This document shows positions 8,743-18,850 of a DNA stretch of 21,873 nt, piece by piece. The translations under genes and the position numbers were made by a program. Under the pieces are notes generated by a model, which worked only from the letters and a program-made list of their open reading frames with translations, ran no database searches and was not told where the DNA came from. The stretch's first letter is position 1; each line of letters begins with the position of its first letter. This DNA is from Mesotaenium endlicherianum (lineage: Eukaryota > Streptophyta > Zygnematophyceae > Zygnematales > Mesotaeniaceae): assembly GCA_009602735.1 (NCBI GenBank), contig WELA01005616.1, positions 40,669 through 62,541 on the forward strand, written 5' to 3'.

Positions 8743-10243
8743 TCATCCCCCTCCTCAAAATGCAACGTCCTCGACGCATTCTGCAAATAACGTCTCAACT
8801 TACTCTTACAATGAGTCAAGTTGGCTTCTGGCTCCCAAGTGTTGTCGTCCGCATGGTAGCCCTTCCACTTGACCAGATATTCTTGAACAAGTCGTTGACC
8901 TCGCTTGACTCGTCGATCGCCGATAATCGCCTCCATTTCATACTCCAATACGTCATCGATCTCGACTGGTGGGGGCGGTGTGGGTAGTCGTCCTGGATGT
9001 CCTTCATTCTGGTCAACGTATGGCCACAAACAACTGACATGGAACACATCATGGATACGCCAGCCTGAAGGAAGTTCCAACTTGTAGGTCACTTGATTAA
9101 CCTGCTTGAGCACCACAAAGGGACCTGTAAACCGTGCTCGCAATTTCCTCTTGCCCGTGAAAGGTAGATTCTCTGTTGACAAGAGTACTTTGTCGCTCAC
9201 ATGGAATGTCACTTCCCTCCTGTGCTTGTTAGCATGCTTGACCTGTTCCTCCTGTGCCTTTCGAATACACGTCTTTGCCATATCCCACGTGTTGGCCATC
9301 TGCTCCATAAAAGCTTGTGTAGTAGGAACCTGAGTCTCCTTGGCCTTCTCCAACAAGATGATCCCTGGATGATATACTTCTCGCCCATGAACCATAGCAA
9401 ATGGTGACTGCTTGGTGGATCCCTGCATGCTGTTGTTGTAGGCAAACTCCAATCCTGGCAACTTCTTGTCCCACTCTGAAAGGTCTTCCATAGTGAAACT
9501 CCTGAGCACCTCTTGCAGAGTTCTGTTGAGCCTCTCACTCTGCCTGTCTGTTTGAGGGTGGTAGGAAGTGCTCATACTCAGCTTGGTCCCCATCAAAGTA
9601 AACAATGACCGCCAGAAGTTGCTAGTAAACCTTGAATCCCGATCTGAAACAATCACCTTTGGCAACCCATGTAGCCTGAAAATATGATCAAAGAATAGCC
9701 GTGCCACATAGAAGTCTCCTTCATGGGAATGAAGTGAGCCATCTTGCTAAGTCTATCAGATACAACCCAAATTGCATCGTGCCCTTGACCACTCACTGGT
9801 AACGACGTGATGAAGTCCATAGCAATCTGCTCCCATGGATACTCTGGAATAGGCAGGGGCTGCAATGTACCTCCCTTCTTTTGATTTGGTGTCTTGTTTC
9901 TCTGGCACGCATCGCAATTCCTGATCCACTCCTCGATGTCCTTGTCCACATTTCTCGAATAGTACTCTCGCTTCAGCACGCTTGCCGTCTGCTCGCTTCC
10001 AAAGTGTCCAGCATATAAGCAATCATGATGCTTCGCAAGTAGTAAGTCTCGTGGCTCCTTGATGTCAGGTACCACCACTCTGTACGAATCACCATAATAC
10101 CATATGCCGTCCTCCTTCTGCATACTTGAGTTGGACTCAGCTGCTCCAGCATCAGCAAACTCTGGGTCCTCCTCATAACCTCTTTGAAGCTTCTCCTTGA
10201 AGTCCATACTCTCCTTGATGACCGAGACAGCTGCAAGGTCACA
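8730..10243 (-). pseudogene. pol: Ty3/gypsy integrase with chromodomain (element B), frameshifted
   Basis: C-terminal part of Pol. The N-terminal HHCC zinc domain is present (His pair near 10027 and 10006, CDAC near 9916-9905). The catalytic core carries MDF, then VSDRDSRF, then QSERLNR; the second Asp and the Glu are separated by 35 residues, fitting DD35E. It is followed by a GPF motif and a chromodomain (about 8780-8950) with EYEMEAI, YLVKWKGY and NTWEP, marking a chromovirus; such domains are thought to guide integration to modified histones. The core is split by a small deletion near 9705-9715 that changes frame between the first Asp and the ARLFFDHIF segment. The C-terminus runs through the polypurine tract into the LTR. 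Confidence 0.88.
8746..8756 (-). other. Polypurine tract of element B
   Basis: GAGGAGGGGGA on the minus strand, immediately before the 3' LTR. It primes plus-strand DNA synthesis in LTR elements. Here it lies inside the last codons of pol, whose stop codon falls within the LTR. Confidence 0.7.
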
Positions 10244-11242
10244 CCTTCTGGATAAGGCATCTGCAGGGTTGATCTTCCCAGGTAAATACTCAATCTTGTG
10301 GTCAAATTGTTGCAGAAACTCCATCCACCTTGCCTGTCTTGGTGTCAACGTTGGTTGCGTCATAAACTTCTCCAAGCTCTTGTGGTCGGTCTTGATGAAC
10401 ACCTTCCGTCCGTCCACATAACATCGCCAAATCCTCAAAGCCTGGATAATAGCCAACATCTCCCGCTCGTGTGCTGCATAATTCTGCTCAGCAGGACTCA
10501 ACTTCCTGCTCTCGTATGCCACAGGCTGCAATCCCTTGCCCTGGTCCTGGAGAAGAATGGCCCCCACTGCAAAATTTGATGCGTCCGTGATGATGGTGAA
10601 AGGAAGTTCTGGACTTGCAATTGCCAACACAGGTGCCTGTGTCAACAGCTTCTTAATCTTCTCGAAGACTTGCTGCTCCTTGTCACCCCATAGCCACTTC
10701 TCCTGCTTCTTCAACATGTCCGTAAGCGGTGCACACACCTTGGCAAATCCTTCAATGAAGCGTCGATAATAATTTGCCATGCCGAGGAAACTCCTGAGTT
10801 GATGAATATCAGCAAGTACCACCCAATCTCTGACTGCTTGCACCTTCTTCAGCTCCACCTTGACTCATTCAACTCTCGCTATGTGTCCAAGAAACTCGAC
10901 ATCCTTGAGACAGAAGTCGCACTTGCTCATCTTCCCATACAGCTTCTGATCTCTCAAGACCTCCAACACCTTCCTCAGATGCTCCACATGCTCTTCCAAG
11001 GTCTTAGAATAGATCAGGATGTCGTCCAAGAATACCACTACAAATTTGTCCAAGTAGGGTCTGACGATACTATTCATGAGTCCCATAAATGTAGCAGGTG
11101 CATTAGTCAATCCAAAAGGCATGACTGTGAACTCGAACAAACCATAGCGAGTTCTCAAAGCAGTCTTCTGAACGTCTCCTTCCGCAATCCGTACCTGGTG
11201 ATAGCCACTCCTCAAATCAATCTTCGAGAAATACTTCTTGGT
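10244..11242 (-). pseudogene. pol: Ty3/gypsy reverse transcriptase and RNase H (element B), 5'-truncated with a stop
   Basis: Reverse transcriptase begins abruptly inside the palm at [13 protein letters not shown], so the fingers and start are missing, as are gag and protease. [11 protein letters not shown] and the catalytic FLDD (11032-11021) are intact. An in-frame TGA at 10867-10865 interrupts the connection to the SFLGMANYYRRFI segment, consistent with CGA to TGA. RNase H follows with its Asp (TDASN, about 10585), Glu (HEREMLA) and Asp (KTDHKSL) residues, ending at the NPADALSR motif typical of Ty3/gypsy. Beyond 11242 the sequence turns into CT-rich low-complexity DNA, so the break is either a real truncation or an assembly artefact near the gap. 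Confidence 0.88.
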
Positions 11243-11386
11243 CTCTCTGTTTCTCTCTGCGCGCACTCTTGCTCTCGCTCATGCTCCTTGCTTGCCTCCT
11301 CCCCCTTCCGTCTGCATCTCGCACATTCCGGCCCTGCCGTCGCTGTTGCGCTTAGTCCCAAGAATACGTTCTTGGCTCGCTCTGTT

Positions 11387-11437
<51 letters not shown>
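11243..11437. repeat. CT-rich low-complexity sequence and CT microsatellite
   Basis: Pyrimidine-rich sequence ending in an uninterrupted CT run (about 11389-11437) that runs into the gap. It contains a perfect 7-bp-stem hairpin CCAAGAA-TACG-TTCTTGG (11358-11375). It separates element B's truncated pol from element C. Confidence 0.85.
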
Positions 11438-11570
11438 NNNNNNNNNNNNNNNNNNNNNNNNNNNNNNNNNNNNNNNNNNNNNNNNNNNNNNNNNNNNNNN
11501 NNNNNNNNNNNNNNNNNNNNNNNNNNNNNNNNNNNNNNNNNNNNNNNNNNNNNNNNNNNNNNNNNNNNNN
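11438..11570. other. Assembly gap (133 N)
   Basis: A run of N placed at the end of a CT microsatellite. By comparison with the right LTR, it hides about the first 34 bp of element C's left LTR, its insertion flank and an unknown length of CT repeat. The true gap size and even the adjacency of the two sides are uncertain. Confidence 1.
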
Positions 11571-12042
11571 GCATATATTTTAATGTTTTCAAATATATTT
11601 GGAGTAGTATTGTGTGGAGTCAAGTGTGAATAGGTACTCTAGTAACTTGGTTCATGTCCTTTGAACCTTCCAAGGCATTTTCCAAGTTAGAGGAAAGACC
11701 TAGAAGAACTCCACGTGGCAAAAGTCAAATGTGCCATTTTTAGGTCAAAAGGACATGTGTACATTATTCTAGAAAGAGGTGGCAAGTTTTGGGATGTGTT
11801 GGGTGCCAACACATCAACATAAACCTTCCTAGAAATTACTTATGTAGCAAATATATAAACAAGAGCTAGAACATAGAATGACATTCCAAAATCACTCTTG
11901 TACTTGCCAAATTCCAGAAACATAGTGACTATCAAGAAGCCATCTCTCTTTCAAGAAGCTACCACTTGTGTTCAAAGATCCTTGTCTTGAATAGATAAAG
12001 TATTCTATTTTACTAAGTACTTCATCTATCTGTTTCACTACA
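11571..12042 (+). repeat. 5' LTR of element C (first ~34 bp in the gap)
   Basis: Matches 17653-18124 over 472 bp without indels, with about 18 substitutions (about 96% identity; 12 transitions, 6 transversions by eye). It ends CACTACA, followed by the primer-binding site. A TATATAA box (about 11852-11858) marks the U3/R promoter region. The duplicated TCAAGAAGC motif near the end of the LTR is present in both copies. Confidence 0.95.
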
Positions 12043-12043
12043 G

Positions 12044-12055
12044 TGGTATCGAAGC
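12044..12055 (+). other. Primer-binding site of element C
   Basis: TGGTATCGAAGC starts one base after the LTR end. TGGTATC followed by AGC resembles the tRNA-Met-type site TGGTATCAGAGC common in plant LTR elements, with differences in the middle. Confidence 0.7.
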
Positions 12056-12079
12056 TAGGCACTTTGGTAGCACAAGAAG

Positions 12080-13293
12080 ATGGCCAATCCTCAAGACCAA
12101 CAGCAAGCTTTCGAAGGAAGGATTTCATCTCCAAGAGACCCACCTCCAGCGCCGATGGGGGAGCCCACTCAAGAAAATCTGCAACAACAAGAAGCACGAT
12201 AAGGAGGAGCACCGTCAAATCTCGTGGTAGTCGCTATAGCAAAGTTGACCCCACCACAAGGAGTTTCTGCAAATGAGTGGGCAGCCTTCCTAATGACCGT
12301 CCACAACCAAGTGGGCTTGGCCACCTATGAAGCAACCGTGCAAGCGTCAAGAGAAGCTATGGCTGCCATGGTTGCCCTATTGCAAGCATTGCAAGCATTG
12401 CTCAAAATCCAGCCCCGGCTCAAGCGCCTCCACAAGAGCCAACGAGAGCAAGGAAACTCATCAAGCCCGGCAAACCCGACACTTTCAACCCCGGGAAAGG
12501 TGCCAACCTGAATTTATGGCTCTACCAAGTGGAGACGTACCTCGCATTCCTTGAAGTACCCGAGGAGGACTACGTTCCCTTTGCCGTTACCTTACTTAGA
12601 GGAGCAGCAACATCATGGTGGCGTAAATATCAAGCGGCTATATATCAAGCTATGGCGCACCCCATGCTTGGCCAAGAGCCCCCACCATCATATGCAAGAT
12701 GGGCAGATTTTCGTGAGGCCCTCAAGAAGCAATTCATGCCCATCAATGCGGAGAAGATTGCCCGAGGAAAGCTCCACCATCTCAAGCAAACGACGTCCGT
12801 TCAAGAGTATACATCCAGATTTCATGCCCTCACTCTTGAGATCCCCAACATGTCTCTTGAGGAGAAGATTGACCGCTACATCTTTGGCCTCAAACCCAAG
12901 GTAGCAAAGGAAGTGAAATTCCGCAACTTGACACTCTTCTCAAAGATCATTGAAGTGGCCCAAAAGGTGGATACCTTGGATTTCAAGCACTCCGTGCCTT
13001 CATCTTCGCCGGTACCGGCGACGCGGGTGTACGCAGCCCCTTTCACATCCGAATCTGGACCCACACCCCTGGAAATCGGAGTTATTAAAAGGGACCTCGC
13101 GGCTGCCCGGAAGAGTGGAAGACCCTCCAATGACACTTATAATGCAAGAAACCAGCAAGGAGTGAAAGCAAGACTCTGCGCGCTTGAAAATGAAGCTCTC
13201 ATGACGGCTGGACTATGCTTTTATTGCAAGGAAAAGGGCCATTGTGCACTCTCATGCCCCAAAAAGTTGTCAAAACACGGACAGCGCCGGTAG
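12080..13293 (+). pseudogene. gag: Ty3/gypsy Gag (element C), stop and frameshift
   Basis: Gag starts at the ATG 38 bp after the LTR. The first 40 codons are Gln/Pro-rich and end in an in-frame TAA (12200-12202), probably from CAA. The same frame continues after the stop to about 12390, where a frame change occurs in a short GCAAGCATT duplication, and the main body resumes in another frame. The capsid-like region includes the ATSWWRKY motif (about 12609-12632) and the LKQTTSVQEYTSRF segment typical of plant Ty3/gypsy Gag. A CCHC zinc knuckle (CFYCKEKGHCALSC) lies at about 13216-13257. It ends in TAG at 13291. The protein cannot be made whole from this copy. Confidence 0.88.
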
Positions 13294-14098
13294 CCAGGAG
13301 CCTACCACCCCAAGACCCACTTCACGAGAAGACAACAAGCCAATTGAGATAGAGACCCCCGTCGAAGACGACGTCCCAGCCCCAATGATTTTGAGAGGCT
13401 ACCTTGGAGGAGAGAAGGTCCACATCTTGGTGGATAGCGGAGCTCAAGGCAACTTCATCGCTGCAGATTTTGCCACCAAGCACGGAATTACTATGCGAAC
13501 TCTTGACCACGACGAGGAGATTATGATGCCCGATGGATTCTCCTATACTACCCCTTCCAAGAAGACGTACCCCTTGGCACTCTCTATCAAGTCCTTCAAG
13601 GATAGAGTAGTATTCTCCCCCATGCAATTGGGCAAGTACGACGTCATCCTAGGGACGCCTTGGTTGACCAAGCCCAACCCCCAAGTTGATTGGAGAGACG
13701 GTACTATCAAGATCAAGAATGACATCACTTCAAGAATCTGTATTTTGCGCGCAATCCATAATATCCAGACCCAAGACATCAAGAAGCCGGCACACGAGAT
13801 ACTATTATCCGCCCTCCAACTCAAAAGACTTGTGAGGAAGGGACACAAGCTTCTTTTGACCTTGATCACGTCAAAAGACATCAAGAAAGACATCGAGAGT
13901 CAAGAAGGCAGCCCCCTTCCCAAGGAGATACAAGAGGTCTTAGAGGACTACAAAGAAGTATTCTCCCCGGAATTGCCCATGGGCTTACCCCCCAAGAGAT
14001 TCGTAGACCACAAGATAGAGTTGGAGCCCGGAAGCAAGGCCATCTCTCGGCCTACGTTCAAAATGTTATACACGGAGCTAGACAAAGTCAAGAACTAA
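13244..14098 (+). pseudogene. pro: Ty3/gypsy aspartic protease and linker (element C)
   Basis: The frame is +1 relative to gag and overlaps its end. The active site reads LVDSGAQGNF, with the catalytic Asp codon at 13433, and the second motif LGTPWL lies about 75 residues later, as expected for a retropepsin. The linker that follows contains EDYKEVFSPELPMGLPP, the conserved lead-in to reverse transcriptase. The frame stops at TAA 14096-14098, where the flanking sequence ([15 protein letters not shown]) points to a lost Gln codon. The +1 relationship may be a one-base insertion in the A run at about 13260-13264 or a real frameshift; one damaged copy cannot tell. Confidence 0.85.
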
Positions 14099-15280
14099 AT
14101 CAAGGAGCTACTGGAGCATGGCTTCATTCGACTTAGCGAGTCGCCATTTGGAGCCCCGGTGCTGTTTGTCAAGAAGAAGGATGGTACCTTGAGGATGTGT
14201 GTGGACTATCGCGCCCTCAACAAGATCACGAGCAAGAATCGATACCCGCTGCCACACATGGATGAGCTCATGGACCGGCTGGTTGGAGCCAAGTACTTCA
14301 CGAAGGTGGACTTGAGAAGCGGCAACCACCAGATTCACATCGCTCAACCTGACAAGATATGGACATTTTGAGTTCATGGTCCTCCCATTTGGACTCACCA
14401 ACGCGCCAGCAACTTTCATGACTATGATAGAACACCATATTTCAGCCATGTTGGACACATTTGTGGTGGTATTCATCGATGACATCCTTATCTACGGCAA
14501 GACCCTTGAAGAGCATGCCAGGCACTTGAAAAAAGTCCTCGAAGTATTGAAGCATAACCAGCTATTTGCAAAGGAGTCAAAGTGCGAGTTTGCCAAACAA
14601 GAGGTCGAGTTCTAGGTCTCCACGTGACTGCTGATGGCATCAAGATGGACCCCAAGAAGACCACGGTGGTGGAGGAGTGGCCAACCCCCACGACTAAGGA
14701 AGAACTCCAATCATTCTTGGGATTTGCCAATTGGTACAGGAGATTCATCCAAAGCTTCTCGCACATAGCAATCCCTCTCACGGATCTATTGAAGAAAGAC
14801 AAGCCAAATGTTTGGACCGAGAAAAAGGAGGAAGCATTCCAACAACTGAAACAAAGATTGACGACATCCCCGGTGCTCACACTCCCAAGTCCAAACCCGG
14901 ATTGGCCCTTCCACGTCATCATCGATGCATCCTCCTATGCAATTGGAGCTATCCTGCTTTAAGACCAAGGCAAGGGACTGCAGCCCATTGCCTACGAGTC
15001 AAGGAAGCTAAATTTGGCCGAGCAAAATTATACAACCACGGAGCGAGAGGCATTGGCGATTGTACATGCCTTGAAGGTTTGGCGCTGCTACGTTGAAGGA
15101 CGCAAAGTACTGGTCACCACGGACCACGAGGCGTTAAAGCACCTCCAGACGCAGCCGTATCTCTCAAGGAGACAAGCAAGATGGAGCGGATACTTGCAAC
15201 AATACAACATCACGATTCAGTACCAGCCCGGCAAGACAAACCCGGCTGACCCCCTCTCAAGACTGCAATTAAACGCCGTG
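14099..15280 (+). pseudogene. pol: Ty3/gypsy reverse transcriptase and RNase H (element C), several breaks
   Basis: Reverse transcriptase is nearly complete at the level of motifs: [25 protein letters not shown], and the catalytic FIDD at 14472-14483, then FLGFANWYRRFI. RNase H has Asp (IDASSYA), Glu (TEREALA) and Asp (TTDHEAL). The damage is a deletion of about 20 bases near 14357, a one-base loss near 14612 (FLGLH region), and a TAA at 14960-14962. That TAA falls where element B has Gln (LLQDQGKG), so a CAA/CAG-to-TAA change is likely. It would copy element RNA into DNA if intact; in this copy it is inactive. Confidence 0.9.
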
Positions 15281-16855
15281 ATGACATCCCTGAAGACAGA
15301 TCTGGAAGCTCGATTTTCAGCCGCCTATGAAAGAGACCCTTACTACAAGAACGGAGAAGCAGCCTTGGACCCATACAAGAAGCAAGAAGGCAATTATTGG
15401 GTGAGGCAAGACACGGGCCAGAGATGTGTTCCTAATGACTTAGACCTCCGGCTCTTGCTTCTACGAGAAGCACACGACAACCCTCTTGGAGGACACTTTG
15501 GAATCCTAAGGACCACGGGCGTTCTAGCTAGGACTTATTGTTGGCCAGGCATGTCTAAGCAAGTCAAGGAGTACTGCAGGAGCTGTGACACATGCCAAAG
15601 AATCAAGCCATCATCGCAAAAGGCGGGAGGACTCCTCCAACCACTACCAATCCCCGAAAGACAATGGACGGACATCTCAATGGACCTTATCGTGGACTTG
15701 CCCGTGACACCTCGAGGCCATAATGCAATACTCACGGTGGTGGACAGACTTACCAAGATGGCTCATTTTATTCCCACGACGACTAAGGCTACAGCACCAC
15801 AACTTGCAAGACTCATCTTTGACAACATCTTCCGACTCCATGGACTACCATCAAGAATTGTGTCAGATAGAGATCCAAGATTCACAAGTCATTTCTGGAA
15901 AAATCTCTTCAAGAACTTGGGTACATCGCTGGATATGTCTACTGCCTACCACCCACAATCAGATGGGCAAACCGAGCGTATGAACTGTACCCTAAAGACC
16001 TCTCTAAAGGCGTACGTGTCTACCCTCGAGCAAGATTGGGACATGTACTTGACCCCCCTGGAGTTTGCCTACAACAACACAACGCAAGCCTCTACCCAAG
16101 AGTCCCCATTCTTCCTCAACTATGGCTTCCATCCCACCACACCGTTGAGCTTCACGGCTGGCCTTGATGAAGTACCTGCAGCCACAGATTTAATGGAGAC
16201 ATTAGAAGCAGCCCTTACAGCAGCGAAGAAAGCTCTACAACACGCGCAAGATGCTCAAGCAAGAGTGGCGAACAGATCCAGAAGAGAAATTACGTACAGA
16301 GTGGGTGACAACGTGTTACTATCATCCAAGAACATTTCCCTGAACAACAGGCCTGCCGGCAGCAAGTTCTCTCCCAAGTATTGGGGACCCTTTAAGATTA
16401 TCCAGCAAGTCAACCCCGTTGCTTTCAAGCTAGAACTTCCCCAGGCTATGCACATCGACCCCGTATTCCACGCTTCCCTCTTCAAGCCGTATGTGCAACC
16501 CGACAACAAGTTCCCAGGACGTGTGACAACCCCACCAGCCCCAACAATAGTGGATGATCATTTGGAGTACGAAGTGGAAGACATAGTGGCTATGAAAAAT
16601 TTCAGGAGACGGCAGCAATACTTGATCAAGTGGAAAGGATATCCAGATTCGAAGAATAGTTGGGTGGCGGCGCACTACCTTGACAAAGTTCAGAGAAAGT
16701 TGAAGCGCTTCCATACCGCCAACCCCCATCTTGGACCAGCCCCAAGTCTCGTTACTAGAAGCCCGGAGACTTCAGGGAGGCAGCTTGCCACCATCAAGAA
16801 GCAGCAGAAGACCCCTTGGAGGCAGCCCGCAAGAACCACAAAGAAGAAAAAATGA
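15281..16855 (+). pseudogene. pol: Ty3/gypsy integrase with chromodomain (element C)
   Basis: This part of Pol is open to its natural stop. The HHCC zinc domain (HDN...GGHFG...CRSCDTC) is followed by a catalytic core with MDL, VSDRDPRF and QTERMN; 35 residues separate the second Asp from the Glu (DD35E). The GPF module (WGPFKIIQQV) precedes a chromodomain at about 16550-16710 with EYEVEDIV, YLIKWKGY and NSWVAAHYL. The usual Glu-Pro after the second Trp (WEP) is replaced by Val-Ala, so its histone-binding pocket may be altered. The tail is basic and ends in KKKK. It is called a pseudogene because upstream breaks prevent its synthesis as part of Pol. Confidence 0.9.
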
Positions 16856-17465
16856 CATTAGACACTTTTCTCTTCTTGCAGTTTCTGGACAGAAAACTAA
16901 AACTGCTACTGGCGATAGGTCTCTTCATAATAAATTTTGAAAATTTAAATGGCTGTAGTCCATGAGTAGCCAGTCATTTAGAATCCAAGTTTGCTCAATT
17001 TGGAGCACTGGTGAGAGAGATATGATGCGCTAAGTAGAAGGGGGTCAGGCTACTGGCATTGTTAGGGCAGAATATGCCTTCTGACATTGTGCCCTCCCCT
17101 GAACTTGAAATGCTTTGAAACTCAAGACTCTGGTAGAACATCTTACAGCACCCATTTTGAGACTTACTTTGCAGAATTTGGAGAAGTATAGGACTTATGA
17201 TTTTCAGAAATTTCTGCACAGATTTGGAGGAGTGCCTACTCTCTCAGCTCTCAAAGACACTACAGAAATTAGAATGCTCTCAAATTTGGTGACCCGGTAG
17301 AGTTTTCCGACGCGGTCCGTCTGGCATTTGAATTTTTAGATTTGAAGCAGTTCTAAGGACGCTATCAATTTTTGAGTCCGTGGCAAATTATGGGCCAACT
17401 TGTACATTGATCTTTATCATTAAGGAGTAGGCTAGCCAATAAGGTCACACCACCTACGACCTTGC
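16856..17465 (+). other. 3' non-coding region of element C
   Basis: About 600 bp between the pol stop and the tandem repeat, with no coding potential and no domain. It belongs to the element because it lies between pol and the 3' LTR. Long 3' untranslated segments occur in some plant Ty3/gypsy elements. Confidence 0.7.
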
Positions 17466-17594
17466 CTAGTCTACCTTACATGTGTAGCACCAGACTTGGC
17501 GCCTTTGACTAGTCCTCTTCACATGTGTGGCATCTGACTTGAAACTGTTGACTAGTTTGCTCCACATGTGTAAGACCTGACTTGACGCGCCGAG
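17466..17594 (+). repeat. Three 43-bp tandem repeats upstream of the PPT of element C
   Basis: Units start with CTAGT at 17466, 17509 and 17552, exactly 43 bp apart. Each contains ACATGTG, a CTGACTTG or CAGACTTG block and a GA end. They are clearly related but diverged, so the array is older than or as old as this insertion. It ends 17 bp before the polypurine tract. Confidence 0.85.
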
Positions 17595-17611
17595 ACATCG
17601 CTTTTTCTATC

Positions 17612-17618
17612 GGGGGGG
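17612..17618 (+). other. Polypurine tract of element C
   Basis: Seven Gs directly before TGATGTAGTG, the start of the 3' LTR. This is the expected site of plus-strand priming. Confidence 0.75.
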
Positions 17619-18124
17619 TGATGTAGTGATTTGAGTTATTATATATTAGTTTGCATATATTTTAATGTTTTCAAATATATTTGGAGTAGTATTGTGTGGA
17701 GTCAAGTGTGAATAGGTACTCTAGTAACTTGGTTCATGTCCTTTGAACCTTCCAAGGCATTTTCGAAGTTAGAGGAAAGACCTAGAAGAACTCCATGTGG
17801 CAAAAGTCAAATGTGCCATTTTTAGGTCAAAAGGACATGTGTACATTATTCTAGAAAGAGGTGGCAAGTTTTGGGATGTGTTGGGTGCCAACACATCAAC
17901 ATACACTTTCCTAGAAATTACTTATGTAGCAAGTATATAAACAAGAGCTAGAACATAGGAAGATATTCCAGAATCACTCTTGTACTTGCCAAAATCCAGA
18001 AATATATTAACTTTCAAGAAGCCATCTCTCTTTCAAGAAGCTACCACTTGTGTTCAAAGATCCTTGTCTTGAATAGATAAAATATTCTGTTTTACTAAGT
18101 ATTTTATCTATCTGTTTCACTACA
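17619..18124 (+). repeat. 3' LTR of element C
   Basis: 506 bp starting TGATGTAGTG and ending CACTACA. If the LTR begins at TGTAGTG (17622) it has perfect 7-bp inverted ends and is 503 bp; both readings are possible. A TATATAA box lies at 17934-17940. The right flank AGCAG would be half of a 5-bp target duplication, but its partner is hidden in the gap. Confidence 0.93.
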
Positions 18125-18720
18125 AGCAGGCAGAAGGGCAACAGATCAGCAGGCGAGCAACAAGCCAGCCTGCAGATCGACCAGCTGGCAAGAGGGCGCG
18201 CTGGCTGGCACGCCCTCTAGCGGCGCCACATCAGCACCCATGAGCACAGAGAGGCTCATATTGACACGCACCCATGCGCGCACATGCACGCACATAACAG
18301 GGGTGCTTGCAGTAGAATACTTTATGTAGTGAAACGGTGTAATTTACAAAACTTTTGCCCCTTATCTCTGAGTCGCTACATGTCTCTTCCATGAATCGGC
18401 TCAGGCACACACAACACACACACACGAGCACGCACGCACCCATATGCACGCGCATGAGTATGCGTGAGTGCGTGCATGCAATTCTCAACGCAAGCCCTTG
18501 AATTTTGACACTGGCCAGGGTGACAACCCCGTTATACAGTCCATTTCAGCAAGCACCGAGTGAAAACAGATCCCGGCAGTATTTACGGGTCTTCAGAGGA
18601 AAGAAAAGAGAGGGGATGAGGCCGCAGGCGGTCGGCCATGGGAAGCGTACTGCAGCCAGGGGGCAGGCAAGCAGGGGGCAAGTGGGCGGGCGTGCGAGCG
18701 GGCGGGCAGGCATGGCTCAC
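18125..18720. other. GC- and CA-rich simple-sequence region
   Basis: Contains GCAGGC-type repeats near 18125-18200, an 8-bp-stem hairpin AGAGGGCG...CGCCCTCT (about 18190-18217), CA/GCAC-rich patches (18230-18300, 18403-18480) and a GC-rich GGGC-rich patch (18655-18712). On the minus strand the last part would be intron if the exon model at 18721-18850 holds. No gene recognised. Confidence 0.5.
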
Positions 18721-18850
18721 AGCGGGCGCCCCAGAAGGGCACAATCTTGTCCATCAATGTGGACGAGGGCCGCTCGGGGTACAAGGGGTCCCTGCACAGG
18801 TAGTCCACAGACTCGCAATGGCCCTTCAGCTCCACCTCCTTGCACTCGCT
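18721..18850 (-). CDS. Putative host-gene exon (internal), product unknown
   Basis: A 130-bp block on the minus strand, open in one frame, in which nearly all codons end in G or C (about 38 of 42), a strong coding bias against the AT-mixed surroundings. It is bounded by GTGCAG upstream (18856-18851) and a GTGAGC donor downstream (18720-18715). The peptide (SECKEVELKGHC...KIVPFWGA) is Cys-containing and not one I recognise. Its frame joins in phase 0 with the exon-like block at 19245-19426. It ends in phase 1; no following exon was identified. Confidence 0.45.

Larger units (their letters stand above)
7987..11242 (-). mobile_element. Element B, 5'-truncated Ty3/gypsy chromovirus nested in A
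   Basis: The 3' LTR, PPT and most of pol lie on the minus strand. The LTR end abuts element A's protease exactly where A's frame is cut, which suggests that B inserted into A in the opposite direction. The 5' LTR, gag and protease of B, and the displaced remainder of A, are absent, probably lost or unassembled at the CT tract and gap. Confidence 0.7.
11571..18124 (+). mobile_element. Element C, near-complete Ty3/gypsy chromovirus
   Basis: LTR, primer-binding site, gag, protease, reverse transcriptase, RNase H, integrase, chromodomain, polypurine tract and LTR appear in the order that defines Ty3/gypsy (integrase after RNase H). With the missing 34 bp it is about 6.6 kb. LTR divergence of about 3.8% and several inactivating changes show it is an old, non-autonomous copy. 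Confidence 0.93.

Noticed and set aside
11279..11633. Frames running through the N gap and CT tract
   Set aside because: Artefacts of low-complexity CT repeats and unknown bases.
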